In this document: piece by piece, positions 18,101-23,807 of the stretch
Layout: the number at the start of each line of letters is the position of its first letter
How positions within the stretch are numbered: the first letter of the stretch is position 1
Source: Anaerolineae bacterium
GTDB taxonomy: Bacteria > Chloroflexota > Anaerolineae > JAFGEY01
NCBI GenBank assembly: GCA_016929775.1
Contig: JAFGIE010000173.1
Location: forward strand, 1-33,682
Reading direction: 5' to 3'
DNA: 33,682 nt
The notes under the pieces: generated by a model
Seen by the model: only the letters and a program-made list of their open reading frames with translations
Databases searched by the model: none
Told to the model about the DNA's origin: nothing
Position numbers and translations under genes: made by a program

Positions 18101-18195
18101 CGTTCCTGACCATGCCGACCCTCGCCTACGAGATGTACTTCCCTGAGGTGTGGGGGCGCAGCGCAGGCGGGCAGATGACGATCGACGCCGAGTAG
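12118..18195 (+). CDS. bacterial alpha-2-macroglobulin lipoprotein with thioester motif
   Basis: From ATG 12118 (GAGGGAG at 12104-12110) the protein has 2025 residues. A lipoprotein signal ends at TLAC, with C21 the lipidated residue. A Thr/Pro-rich tether follows (about 25-75), then several SbsA/Big_5 Ig-like modules marked by VMFNRPV, ITFNQPMD and VQFSAPMD (about 80-440). Macroglobulin domains follow, including RPLYRPGQTVYYKGLIR near 725. DNLTTWRLRGRGIT marks the A2M core, and the thioester motif CIEQ is at C1523-Q1526 in YPYECIEQTVSRWLPN. The alpha-toroid and the receptor-like end follow. The Cys-Gln thioester would trap attacking proteases outside the membrane, as proposed for E. coli YfhM/ECAM. 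The adjacent PBP1C-like gene supports a cell-wall-guard role. The longer frame from 12073 lacks a ribosome site and would hide the signal peptide. Confidence 0.95.
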   Translation: MNRKRTRVLLALLIVAATLACALPRRATPTPTPTAPVAAAATETARPTSTVTPTAGPTATPTPSPTPLPPTAPLLLFREPERGQELQLDSPLVLTFDQAMDRASVERAFAIEPQVTGQFQWPTDRIAVFSPREQWAREAVYRVAMASTATSLDGIPLREEVSFRFTTTGYLEVTEVQPAPGTTEVDTDGAVTVMFNRPVVPLTALEGMAELPDPLVFEPPLAGAGEWLNTSIYVYHPDDGFAPSTTYNVTVPAGLTDTTGGLLAEDYAWSFTTLLPQVVRTLPSDGYPYVAPTQTISITFNQPMDAAIVEAGFRLVDGNRLTVSGDTSWSDDGRTLTFTPDEELPRDMAFTARVARMAPRGAAGEGAAERSYTWSFRTVDWPRVLKITPSDGASEVRPHRGVYVQFSAPMDTATLPGNLTISYHDPNKDERGTLDVTEVYSYWSKSDTELYVAANPRPSSLYTITVETLLRDKTGLPIGQRAISRFATARLNPSCYVALPGNAGTFDAYVPATVLVGYRNISTVSFQLFRMDAETFVAWLDDWFTWDERKTGDLELVNAWSIAVAPPLNESEVKRLRVLDGAGGSPAPGLYYLQVSSPDVDYDGTKPGYLLAVSRSNVVIKRTESSALVWVTDLHSGQPVAGAHVRLIDGGGNVLGEERTDANGAFTAGFDRRDMWTNVYAQVERDGELTIAAGQWNEGISPWEFGLDVRYDSEPATMHFYTDRPLYRPGQTVYYKGLIRLDDDAQYALPPAGGEVDVTIEDSQGREVYHETLPLSDMGSVYGELTLDEEAALGYYGIRATYQRPAFEQSTTSYTQFRVAEYRKPEYQIEVETDLDQYIHGDTIDVTALATYYFGGAVANAAARWAVLSQDYAFQWQGAGWYSWREWEYSGYRYDEPGFYAGYGRLIAEGAGETDAEGRITFSVPADIADQTNSQVYTIELTVTDVNGQEVSNRVQVIVHKGEFYIGLSPRSYVAQAGQPTAIDVKVVDLEQAPVAAQDVQVVFMQLNWYNAQKLGVDGRWYWEWEVEETPVYTTSVTTDAEGAAVAQFSPPEGGSYKARATATDSRGNEIRSATYFWVSSSKWISWRRENNDRIELIADKREYEVGETAEILVPSPFRGPVKALLTIERGEIIEYRVIEIETNSDILRIPILESYVPNVFVSIVLVKGVDESNELPSFKVGYVALPVSTETKALNVRLTPDRDAAAGEHYQPRETVRYAVEVTDHAGQGVETELSLDLVDAAVLALTGGDRGAALLDSFYYRRGVGIATAASLVVSADRIAAELPVDEEGKGGGGGDLVGEGMIRTEFRDTAYWSPAIRTDAQGRAEVEVLLPDNLTTWRLRGRGITADTLVGEGTVDVLSTLDVLVRPVIPRFFVVGDRATLSVVTHNNTADPLPATVDLRATGLDVSPGAQSATIPARGVVVLEWQVAVQAVDQVTVRANVEAGAYDDAVELTVPVYTYSTPEVVATAGQLESAGERLEAVILPQRLDPSQGGLTIQVDPSLAAGMRDGLDYLEHYPYECIEQTVSRWLPNVLTYRALADLGIENAALEAELTEQVGVGLQRIYREQKYDGGWGWWRFSSSNPYLSAYVLFGLVKAQDAGFTVDDSVIDDAIGYLRTALRSPATLEHTYEFNWQAFMLYVLAEADAGDLSRAVRLFQDRARLSEYGKAYLALALSIADSDGASSARVQTLLSDLSSAAILSATGAHWEEDKVDQRSMNTNTRSTAIVLDAFARLDPGNAIAANAVRWLMAARSAGHWETTQETAWSLIALTDYMAMTGELQADYRYLLALNGQILEEGEITPQDVDRTVRVEIPIADLLAQEVNRVWVVREATAPDQDDAGRLYYAMYLEYYLPVEDVDAESRGIIVARQYLPVDCDEDASCAPLDSASMGDVVRVKITIIAPHDLSYLVVEDPLPAGCEAVDRSLKTTSVVSEDPTLARQEQETGWGWYEWGWWWFTHSEVRDEKVALFADYLPRGTYEYTYLIRASVPGAFLTMPTLAYEMYFPEVWGRSAGGQMTIDAE

Positions 18196-18211
18196 GCGCT
18201 CTGATACAACG

Positions 18212-18247
18212 CCGCCCCTGGGCCGGTCTGCACCGGCTCAGGGGCGG
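18212..18247 (+). terminator. hairpin terminator after the alpha-2-macroglobulin gene
   Basis: A 16-bp stem (18212-18227 with 18232-18247), continuous apart from one G-U pair, closes a CTGC loop 17 bp after the stop. It is followed only by TTA, so the T-tract is weak. The region 18248-18375 contains nothing I can identify. Confidence 0.7.
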
Positions 18248-18375
18248 TTACGTTGCCAGAAGTGACGCAGTGAGGCGACAGCGAGCAAGATCTCCCTCTC
18301 CCTGCCGCTATGCTGCCCAACGGCGGTCCCAGCCCCCCCATCCTGGCGCCGATCGTGCTCGATCGGCGTTGCCTT

Positions 18376-18603
18376 CTACTGGATGCGGACGTTGTACCGC
18401 TCGGCGTACCCCCCAAGGAGGCTCAGCGCCTCACTTGGCTTGAGATTGGTCTCGAAAAAGAAACGCCAATCTGGTGGAGCGGGCTCCCAACGGGAGTAGA
18501 TGCAGAGGCCAAACCGCTGCAGCCGGTCCTGGATGACGTTGCATCCCTCCCACCCGCCGCAACCGTACACCGTGTAGCACTCGTCCAGTCGCCCGGTGGT
18601 CAC
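18376..18603 (-). CDS. 75-residue Cys-containing protein of unknown function
   Basis: I do not recognise this protein. It has four cysteines (C9, C15, C21, C34) in a Gly/Trp-rich N-terminal half, including YGCGGWEGC, which could bind a metal or form disulfides. The C-terminal half is RWEPAPPDWRFFFETNLKPSEALSLLGGYAERYNVRIQ. There is no signal peptide or membrane segment. Three things argue that it is real. A near-consensus promoter lies at 18662-18634, GGGAG (18615-18611) lies seven bases before the GTG start, and the leader is about 25 nt. It stands alone, with its 3' end facing the end of the alpha-2-macroglobulin gene. The overlapping plus-strand frame at 18310-18624 has no such signals and is taken as a shadow. 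Confidence 0.7.
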   Translation of the reverse strand: MTTGRLDECYTVYGCGGWEGCNVIQDRLQRFGLCIYSRWEPAPPDWRFFFETNLKPSEALSLLGGYAERYNVRIQ

Positions 18604-18633
18604 GTGTCAACTCCCAGCGCCTAGTCTGCGTCC

Positions 18634-18662
18634 AGTATAAGCGAAAACCGCCTCCATGTCAA
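18634..18662 (-). promoter_or_regulatory. promoter of the 75-residue gene
   Basis: On the minus strand, TTGACA (18662-18657) is followed after 17 bp by TATACT (18639-18634). That is 11 of 12 consensus positions with ideal spacing. The predicted start is near 18627. Confidence 0.85.
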
Positions 18663-18676
18663 TAGGTATTTGACAT
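18656..18676. promoter_or_regulatory. inverted repeat overlapping the -35 box
   Basis: ATGTCAA (18656-18662) and TTGACAT (18670-18676) are exact inverse 7-mers separated by 7 bp. The left arm is the -35 box of the 75-residue gene. The centre-to-centre spacing of 14 bp is not a full helical turn, so dimer binding is only a possibility. A plus-strand TTGACA with no gene behind it is created as a by-product. Confidence 0.45.
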
Positions 18677-18686
18677 AATACTGGAA

Positions 18687-19613
18687 TCACTCGACGCGCA
18701 CTGGCGCGTATCCCTGGGCGACGATCGCCTGCCCTTCCGCGCTGAGGCAAAAGTCGACGAACGCGCGCGCCGCGCCGCTGGGCTCGCCAGGCGCGACGAA
18801 CTGGAACGGCTGCAGGATGGGATAGCCGCTCGTCCGGATCTCGCCAGGGACCGGCAGCAGCCCGTCCACCCGCAGCGCGCTCACCCCCGGGGGAACAGCC
18901 CCCCGCGAGAGATAGCCGATCGCGCCCGGGTGCGACGCCACGTAGGCGGCGACCGCCTCGCTGCTGGTGACCACGATCGCCGTCGGCGTGACCGGTTCGG
19001 TCTCACAGGCGACCACGTCGATCCCGCGCTCGCCCCGCTCCAGGCGAGGTTGGCATGCCATGCCGGGCTCGCGCGCCATGACCTGCGCTTCCACGAGCAG
19101 CCGCGTGCCGCTCCCCGACTCGCGGCTGACGACCGTGATCTCGTTCCCTACGCCGTCGATCTCGAGGTCCGCCCACTGCCAGATCCGCCCGCTCAGGATG
19201 TCGCGCAGCTGGGCCGAGCTGAGCGCCGTGAGCGGGTTGTCGGGATGTACGACGATCGCCACGGCATCGAGCGCCAGCGGCGCCGTCCACAGGTCCTGCC
19301 CCACGCGGAGCGAGACGACGCCCAGATCGGTCGCGCCCGCCACCACCTGGCGCAGGCTGTGGTACGCGTTCCCGGGCTCGACGATCACGGTCGCCCCCGG
19401 GGTGTGCGCCTCGTATGCCGCGATCAGCGACGCCAGCAGGGGCGCCGCAGCGCTCGCCGCCGAGACGGTGACCGGCGCGACCGGCGACGCCTGTGGGGAG
19501 GGCGGAGGAGATGCGCACGAGGCCGCCCAGAGCAGGCAAGCCACACATAGGGCCCACGCTCCCTGGACAGGCAGGCGCACCGGGCGCCCGCGCCGCTGCC
19601 TGGTCGCGTTCAC
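18687..19613 (-). CDS. PstS-like phosphate-type substrate-binding lipoprotein
   Basis: The 308 residues begin with a signal peptide ending in the lipobox WAASC (lipidated C33), followed by a Pro/Ser linker. The body is a PBP-like domain. Its features include VSAASAAAPLLASLIAAYE near the start, PLALDAVAIVVHPDNPLTALSSAQLRDILSGRIWQWADL at about 110-150, ESGSGTRLLVE (the oxyanion-binding SGSGT motif), and IGYLSRG. These match the PstS/phosphate-binding family, so an anion such as phosphate is the likely ligand. It follows uppP with 9 bp between them and starts at GTG 19613. No permease or ATPase genes lie nearby, so it is an orphan receptor in this window. The SGSGT segment supports the family strongly; the exact ligand is inferred. 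Confidence 0.85.
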   Translation of the reverse strand: MNATRQRRGRPVRLPVQGAWALCVACLLWAASCASPPPSPQASPVAPVTVSAASAAAPLLASLIAAYEAHTPGATVIVEPGNAYHSLRQVVAGATDLGVVSLRVGQDLWTAPLALDAVAIVVHPDNPLTALSSAQLRDILSGRIWQWADLEIDGVGNEITVVSRESGSGTRLLVEAQVMAREPGMACQPRLERGERGIDVVACETEPVTPTAIVVTSSEAVAAYVASHPGAIGYLSRGAVPPGVSALRVDGLLPVPGEIRTSGYPILQPFQFVAPGEPSGAARAFVDFCLSAEGQAIVAQGYAPVRVE

Positions 19614-19622
19614 CGGCGCCGC

Positions 19623-20474
19623 CTAGCGAAAGAGCGCGACCGCCAGGCACGCTGTCCCGGCGAGGGCGCAGTAGAGGGCAAAGGGATACAGGCCATGCTG
19701 GCGCAAGTAGCGCAGCAGGAAGCGGATGCACGCATAGCCCACGATCGCCGAGGCGAGGAACCCGACCGCCATGGGCGCGAGGTGCGCCGTCCACGCGCCG
19801 CTCTCGAACAGGTCCTTGAGCTGCCACACGCCTGCGCCAACGATCACCGGCGTGCTGAGCAGGAAACTGAACCGCGCCGCAGCCGCACGCCGGACGCCGC
19901 GCAGCAGCCCGGAGGCGATCGTCGCCCCGGAGCGCGAGATGCCGGGCGCGGTCGCCAATGCTTGGCCCAGCCCGATCCACAACGCGTCGCGCAGGTCGAG
20001 CCGCGCGAGCTCGCGCCCCCTTTCCCCACGGCACTCTGCGTAGGACAGCAGGCCCGCAGTCACCAGGAGCAGGATCGAGACGATCAGCGGTTCGCCAAAC
20101 AGCGCCTCGAACAGGTCCTCCAGGAGCAGCCCGAGCACGGCAGCGGGCACGGACCCGATCACGATCAGCCACGCGATCCGGCCCTCGGGATCGCTCTCGA
20201 TGCGGCGCAGGAGCCCCCTGAGCCCGCCCTCGCGCAGCCCGCGCAGCGTGCGCAGCCCGCCGAGCGTGAGCGCCCACAGGTCGCGCCAGAACACGCCGAT
20301 GATGGCGACCAGCGTCCCCCAATGGGCGATGACGTCGAACGCGTTCTTGAGCACCGGATCGAACTGCCAACCCAGCAGCCAAGGCACCAGCGTCAGGTGC
20401 CCGGAACTCGAGACCGGGATAAACTCGGTTGCGCCCTGGAGCACGCCCAGGATCACTGCCCGCCACACGCTCAT
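19623..20474 (-). CDS. uppP: undecaprenyl-diphosphatase
   Basis: This 283-residue integral membrane protein removes one phosphate from undecaprenyl pyrophosphate, recycling the lipid carrier for cell-wall synthesis and giving bacitracin tolerance. The family signatures are present: LQGATEFIPVSSSGHL near residues 9-24 and TAPGISRSGATIASGLLRG near the middle. Several hydrophobic helices follow the usual BacA/UppP pattern. I choose ATG 20474 (MSVWRAVILG) because GGGAGCAGG lies just upstream and the family starts there. The frame opened at 20519 would add 15 polar residues. The PstS-like gene is co-transcribed 9 bp downstream. Phosphate release by this enzyme and an anion receptor make a plausible but unproven pair. 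Confidence 0.96.
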   Translation of the reverse strand: MSVWRAVILGVLQGATEFIPVSSSGHLTLVPWLLGWQFDPVLKNAFDVIAHWGTLVAIIGVFWRDLWALTLGGLRTLRGLREGGLRGLLRRIESDPEGRIAWLIVIGSVPAAVLGLLLEDLFEALFGEPLIVSILLLVTAGLLSYAECRGERGRELARLDLRDALWIGLGQALATAPGISRSGATIASGLLRGVRRAAAARFSFLLSTPVIVGAGVWQLKDLFESGAWTAHLAPMAVGFLASAIVGYACIRFLLRYLRQHGLYPFALYCALAGTACLAVALFR

Positions 20475-20521
20475 GTTCGTGCCTGCTCCCTGTGTTGACG
20501 TCGCGGCAAGAGAACGCACCT

Positions 20522-20551
20522 AGTATACCGCGATCGGCCACAATCCGCCAA
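20522..20551 (-). promoter_or_regulatory. candidate promoter of uppP
   Basis: On the minus strand, TTGGCG (20551-20546) is followed after 18 bp by TATACT (20527-20522). The predicted start is near 20515, about 40 bp before the chosen ATG and downstream of the 20519 frame opening, which supports the shorter protein. Confidence 0.6.
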
Positions 20552-20557
20552 AGGCGC

Positions 20558-20595
20558 AAAAACGGACCCGGTCCCTCCGAGGGACCGGGTCCGTT
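20558..20595 (-). terminator. intrinsic terminator of the TetR-epimerase operon
   Basis: Perfect 17-bp arms (20561-20577 and 20579-20595) form a long GC-rich stem around a very tight centre. On the minus strand the stem runs into TTTTT (20562-20558). It starts 21 bp after the epimerase stop. The near-perfect symmetry also makes it a candidate member of a dispersed palindromic repeat family. Confidence 0.88.
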
Positions 20596-20615
20596 GCTCT
20601 TGACAGAGAGATGGC

Positions 20616-21653
20616 TCAGGCTGCGCCAGGCGCGCGCGCATCCCCGGGTCGCATGGGAAGAACCACACCGCGCCGCCGCCGCCAGTAGGAGGACTTGGAA
20701 AGCAGCCAACGCCGGATCGAGGGCCGACAGAGCCAGATCAATGGGCGCCTGAACCCCAGGACGCGCTGCATGTCCTGCACATAGTCGCGCAGGTCGCGCT
20801 GCTGGTAGCGGAGCAGCGCCTGGCTCTGGCGCGTATCCAGCCAATCCGTGGGAAAGGGCACCGCCCCGAACGCCGCTTCGGGCAGCATGCCCACGCCCAA
20901 CCCCTCCAGGACCGCCTCGGCGATCTCGCGATAGGTGTACTGGCACGCGGGCCCGCCGCCGATCAGCAGCGTGCGCCGCCAAACGTCAGGGTGACCGATC
21001 GCGTTGGCGATCGCCAGGCCCACGTCACGCGTATGTACGAACTCCATGCGGTTCGTGAGCGGGATGTCAAACATCGCTGGATCGAGCTTCATGCTGAGCG
21101 GAAGCGTCGCCGCCAGGCGCAAGATCGCCCAGCGCAGACCCGACGTGCGCACCAACCGCTCGCACTCGACCTTGTGATGCGCATAGTGCTCGATCGGACG
21201 CACCGCATCGTACAGGGTCAGCGGCGGACGGCGATCCTGGGTCAGGCCATAGATGTGATACGAGGAGGCAAAGAGCAGGCTGCCCGGGTGCGGCTCTCCC
21301 AGCATCGCCTGGATCAGGTTGCGCGTGCCGCCGACATTGATCTCGCGCGCCCAGTCGGGGCGCGACTCGGACTCGACACCGGTCGCCGACAGCTTGGGAA
21401 TGATAAAGGCGAGATGGACCACCACGTCCTGGTCGCGTACCGCCCGCGCCAGATCTTCGGGGCGGCGTAGGTCGCCCCACGCCATCTCTGCCTTCCCCGG
21501 CAGGTCTCGCAGCCTGCGAAAGAACCTGCGCGCGCGACGCACGTTGGGCCGGTTGCGCAGGTCAAAGCACCGCACCCTGTGTCCCTGAGCAAGCAGCTCT
21601 TCGAGCGCGCTCGCGCCGACGTTCCCCAAAGCTCCCGTAAGCAGTACGTTCAC
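20616..21653 (-). CDS. NAD(P)-dependent epimerase/dehydratase, extended SDR family
   Basis: The 345 residues carry TGALGNVG (6-13), the nucleotide-binding Rossmann motif, with D31 after strand two suggesting NAD preference. The catalytic Tyr/Lys pair is Y157-x3-K161 in HYAHHKVE, with SSYHIYG (130-136) supplying the Ser region. Members act on nucleotide sugars, sterols or other hydroxylated compounds; the substrate is not evident. The Arg-rich C-terminus (about 305-345, RRPLIWLCRPSIRRWLLSK) may be peripheral to the membrane. It follows the TetR gene with 18 bp between them, so TetR probably controls it. A strong terminator follows. The start is the ATG at the expected position just before the Rossmann strand. 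Confidence 0.87.
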   Translation of the reverse strand: MNVLLTGALGNVGASALEELLAQGHRVRCFDLRNRPNVRRARRFFRRLRDLPGKAEMAWGDLRRPEDLARAVRDQDVVVHLAFIIPKLSATGVESESRPDWAREINVGGTRNLIQAMLGEPHPGSLLFASSYHIYGLTQDRRPPLTLYDAVRPIEHYAHHKVECERLVRTSGLRWAILRLAATLPLSMKLDPAMFDIPLTNRMEFVHTRDVGLAIANAIGHPDVWRRTLLIGGGPACQYTYREIAEAVLEGLGVGMLPEAAFGAVPFPTDWLDTRQSQALLRYQQRDLRDYVQDMQRVLGFRRPLIWLCRPSIRRWLLSKSSYWRRRRGVVLPMRPGDARAPGAA

Positions 21654-21671
21654 AGTGTCCTCACTCTACCC

Positions 21672-22259
21672 TCACTCGGGCTTCTCTTCTATCAGGTCCA
21701 CCCCCATGCGGATGACCCGTACCCAGTCCACGCCATCGGGATCGAGCGCGCTCTGCAACAGCACGCCAACCGCCAACGAAACCAACATCGCGGATGCTAG
21801 GTCAGGGTCGAGCTCGCGCAGCGATCCCTCGCGCACGCCCTTGGCGATCATGAGCGCGAACGAGCGGCGGTAGCGCTGGTAAGGCGCGATCGTCGCTTCC
21901 CAGACGGCGGGATCGCGCCGCGCCTGGTCCAAGAACTCGAGAAAAAGCGGGAACTGCCCGCTCGTCTGCGCAAACACGGCATCCATCGCGTCCACCATGC
22001 GCTGAAAGCCGAGCGACACGGTCGGCGACTCGGACTGGATCGCCGCAAACTGCGCGTCCAGCCGGTCCATCCAGCTCGTCAGCAGATCCATGAACAACGC
22101 CTGCTTGCTGGCAAAGTGGTGGTAGAACGCGCCCTTGCTGACGCCCGCGTGCTCGCAGATCTCGGCGACGCCGGTCAGATCGTAGCCCTGGCGGGCAAAG
22201 CACAGTTGCGCTTCCTCCAGGAGGCGTTGCCGTGTCTGCTGCCCCCGCTGCTGCGTCAT
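21672..22259 (-). CDS. TetR-family transcriptional regulator
   Basis: From ATG 22259 the protein has 195 residues. The N-terminal helix-turn-helix is LLEEAQLCFARQGYDLTGVAEICEHAGVSKGAFYHHFASKQALF (about 13-57), the TetR signature. The C-terminal ligand-binding domain is all-helical and its ligand is unknown. Two ATGs are six bases apart. GGGAGG (22271-22266) touches the first (22265) but stands six bases from the second, so 22259 is the better start. The epimerase gene follows in the same transcript. A palindrome at 22282-22295 lies on the predicted transcription start, as expected for autorepression relieved by a ligand that the epimerase may handle. Confidence 0.92.
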   Translation of the reverse strand: MTQQRGQQTRQRLLEEAQLCFARQGYDLTGVAEICEHAGVSKGAFYHHFASKQALFMDLLTSWMDRLDAQFAAIQSESPTVSLGFQRMVDAMDAVFAQTSGQFPLFLEFLDQARRDPAVWEATIAPYQRYRRSFALMIAKGVREGSLRELDPDLASAMLVSLAVGVLLQSALDPDGVDWVRVIRMGVDLIEEKPE

Positions 22260-22281
22260 ACGCATCCTCCCATCAAAACAT

Positions 22282-22295
22282 ACCGACCAGTCGGT
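22282..22295. promoter_or_regulatory. TetR operator
   Basis: ACCGAC-CA-GTCGGT is a perfect 6-bp inverted repeat lying between the -10 box and the ribosome site of the TetR gene, over the predicted start near 22292. ACCGAC/GTCGGT half sites are typical of TetR-family operators. Confidence 0.8.
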
Positions 22296-22298
22296 TTC

Positions 22299-22327
22299 AT
22301 GATACCACCGCTCCGCGCAACTGTCAA
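22299..22327 (-). promoter_or_regulatory. promoter of the TetR-epimerase operon
   Basis: On the minus strand, TTGACA (22327-22322) is followed after 17 bp by TATCAT (22304-22299). It stands back to back with the Rrf2 promoter, with 13 bp between the two -35 boxes. Confidence 0.85.
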
Positions 22328-22340
22328 ATCAAATTGATCC

Positions 22341-22369
22341 TTGACGCGCCGATCGATCTGTGATATACT
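22341..22369 (+). promoter_or_regulatory. promoter of the Rrf2-cysK-desulfurase operon
   Basis: TTGACG (22341-22346) is followed after 17 bp by TATACT (22364-22369). The predicted start is near 22376, within the inverted repeat described in the next entry. Confidence 0.85.
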
Positions 22370-22370
22370 A

Positions 22371-22394
22371 AATCCCGACTAGTTACTCGGAATT
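22371..22394. promoter_or_regulatory. candidate Rrf2 operator
   Basis: AATCCCGA (22371-22378) and TCGGAATT (22387-22394) are inverse 8-mers with one mismatch and an 8-bp centre. They cover the predicted transcription start of the Rrf2 operon. The arms resemble IscR-type half sites (CCCGACT). Autoregulation is inferred. Confidence 0.6.
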
Positions 22395-22412
22395 GATCGT
22401 GAGGGCACTGAC

Positions 22413-22811
22413 GTGAGAGTTTCCGCCAGAGAGCAGTACGGGCTGCGCGTGATGGCCGAATTGGCCAAGCAGTATGGCGCGGGCCCCATCTCGCTGAGCA
22501 CAGTCTCCGAGGTGCAGGGGATCTCGCTCGATTACCTGGAGCAGATCGTGCCTGCGCTGCGCGACGCTGGGCTGGTATTCAGCACGCGGGGCGCCAGGGG
22601 GGGATATGAGCTGGCGCGGTCCCCCGACCGGATCACGGTCGGCGAGGTGCTGCGCGCGCTCGAGGGCGAGATCCTGCCGGTGCGCTGCCTGGACGAGTCG
22701 TGCACCGATCTGTGCGAGCGCACAGACGAGTGCCGGGCGCGCACGGTTTGGAAGACGATCCACGATCAGGTGAGCGATACACTGGACGGGATGCGGCTAG
22801 CGGACCTGTGA
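22413..22811 (+). CDS. Rrf2-family regulator with four cysteines (IscR/CymR-like)
   Basis: This 132-residue protein has the Rrf2 winged helix (REQYGLRVMAELAKQYGAGPISLSTVSEVQGISLDYLEQIVPALRDAGLV) and the wing RGARGGYELARSP. C92, C97, C101 and C107 lie where IscR holds its [2Fe-2S] cluster. An iron-sulfur or thiol-sensing role is therefore likely, unlike CymR, which senses the O-acetylserine/CysK state and has no cluster. GTG 22413 is chosen because GAGGG (22401-22405) lies seven bases upstream. cysK follows after 39 bp and a cysteine desulfurase overlaps that, so it probably controls cysteine supply and sulfur mobilisation. Which signal it reads cannot be told from sequence. Confidence 0.92.
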   Translation: MRVSAREQYGLRVMAELAKQYGAGPISLSTVSEVQGISLDYLEQIVPALRDAGLVFSTRGARGGYELARSPDRITVGEVLRALEGEILPVRCLDESCTDLCERTDECRARTVWKTIHDQVSDTLDGMRLADL

Positions 22812-22850
22812 CCCGCGCGAGGACCGCGTCCAGATGAGGTAGCGAAGCGA

Positions 22851-23807
22851 ATGCCATCTACAGACAAGCACTGCGCAGACTGGGTGACGGGCCTGATCGG
22901 CAACACGCCCGTCGTCCGCCTACAGCGCGTGGTCGGGCCACAGGACGCTGCCGTGTGGGCCAAGCTGGAACGCCACAACCCAGGGGGCAGCATCAAGGAC
23001 CGCATCGCGCTCTTGATGGTCGAGGCGGCGGAGCGGGCAGGGGTCTTGGCGCCCGGGGGGACGATCGTCGAGCCGACCAGCGGCAATACGGGCATCGGGT
23101 TGGCAATGGTCGGCGCCGCCAGGGGGTATCACGTGATCCTGGTCATGCCCGAGTCGGCAAGTCTCGAGCGCCAGCAGCTGATGCACGCGTATGGAGCCGA
23201 GCTGGTGCTGGTCAGCGGCGCGCAGGGGATGGTCGACGCCGTCGCCAAAGCGCACGAGCTGGTGGAGCGCCACGGCTACTGGATGCCCAACCAGTTCGAG
23301 AACCCGGCGAACCCCGAAGCGCACCGGCGGACCACGGCGCCCGAGATCTTGGCACAGGTCCCCGGGCCGATCGATGCCTTTGTCGCCAGCGTGGGCACAG
23401 GCGGCACGATCACGGGCACCGGACAGGTGCTCAAGGGCCACTATCCGGCGCTCAAGGTCTACGCGATCGAACCCGCCGAGTCGCCCGTGCTCTCGGGCGG
23501 CGCGCCGGGCGCGCACAAGATCCCGGGCGCTGGCGCGGGGTTCGTGCCCAAGGTGCTTGACCGGACGGTGATCGACGAGATCGTGACCGTGCGCAGCGCG
23601 GATGCGTGGGAGATGACGCGCCGCTTGGCGCGGCAGGAAGGGCTTTCGGTAGGGATTTCGTCGGGCGCCAATGCCTGTGCGGCGGTAGATGTCGCGCAGC
23701 GGCTGGGGCCCGGACACACCGTGGTCGTGATCATGCCGGACACCGGCGAACGCTATTTGAGCACCGGCGTCTTTACGGACAGATCGGAGAATGGAGAGGG
23801 TACATGA
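22851..23807 (+). CDS. cysK: cysteine synthase (O-acetylserine sulfhydrylase)
   Basis: The 318 residues cover the full family length. The enzyme makes cysteine from O-acetylserine and sulfide with pyridoxal phosphate. The PLP lysine is K49 in NPGGSIKDR. The substrate loop is TSGNTG (76-81), the phosphate-binding loop is GTGGT (182-186), and GISSGAN lies near 267. ATG 22851 gives the usual N-terminus (LIGNTPVVRL). The start context is modest (GAGGT at 22835). Its stop overlaps the next start in ATGA, a sign of coupled translation with the desulfurase. CysK as opposed to the CysM paralogue is judged from motif resemblance only. Confidence 0.95.
   Translation: MPSTDKHCADWVTGLIGNTPVVRLQRVVGPQDAAVWAKLERHNPGGSIKDRIALLMVEAAERAGVLAPGGTIVEPTSGNTGIGLAMVGAARGYHVILVMPESASLERQQLMHAYGAELVLVSGAQGMVDAVAKAHELVERHGYWMPNQFENPANPEAHRRTTAPEILAQVPGPIDAFVASVGTGGTITGTGQVLKGHYPALKVYAIEPAESPVLSGGAPGAHKIPGAGAGFVPKVLDRTVIDEIVTVRSADAWEMTRRLARQEGLSVGISSGANACAAVDVAQRLGPGHTVVVIMPDTGERYLSTGVFTDRSENGEGT

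Noticed and set aside
18310..18624. 104-residue plus-strand frame overlapping the small Cys protein gene
   Set aside because: It has no promoter or ribosome site, whereas the opposite strand has both.
18670..18680. Plus-strand promoter starting with TTGACA
   Set aside because: No plus-strand gene follows, and the hexamer is the second arm of an inverted repeat.
19003..20982. 659-residue minus-strand frame running across uppP and its neighbours
   Set aside because: It overlaps two recognised genes and a promoter in another frame and has no domain.
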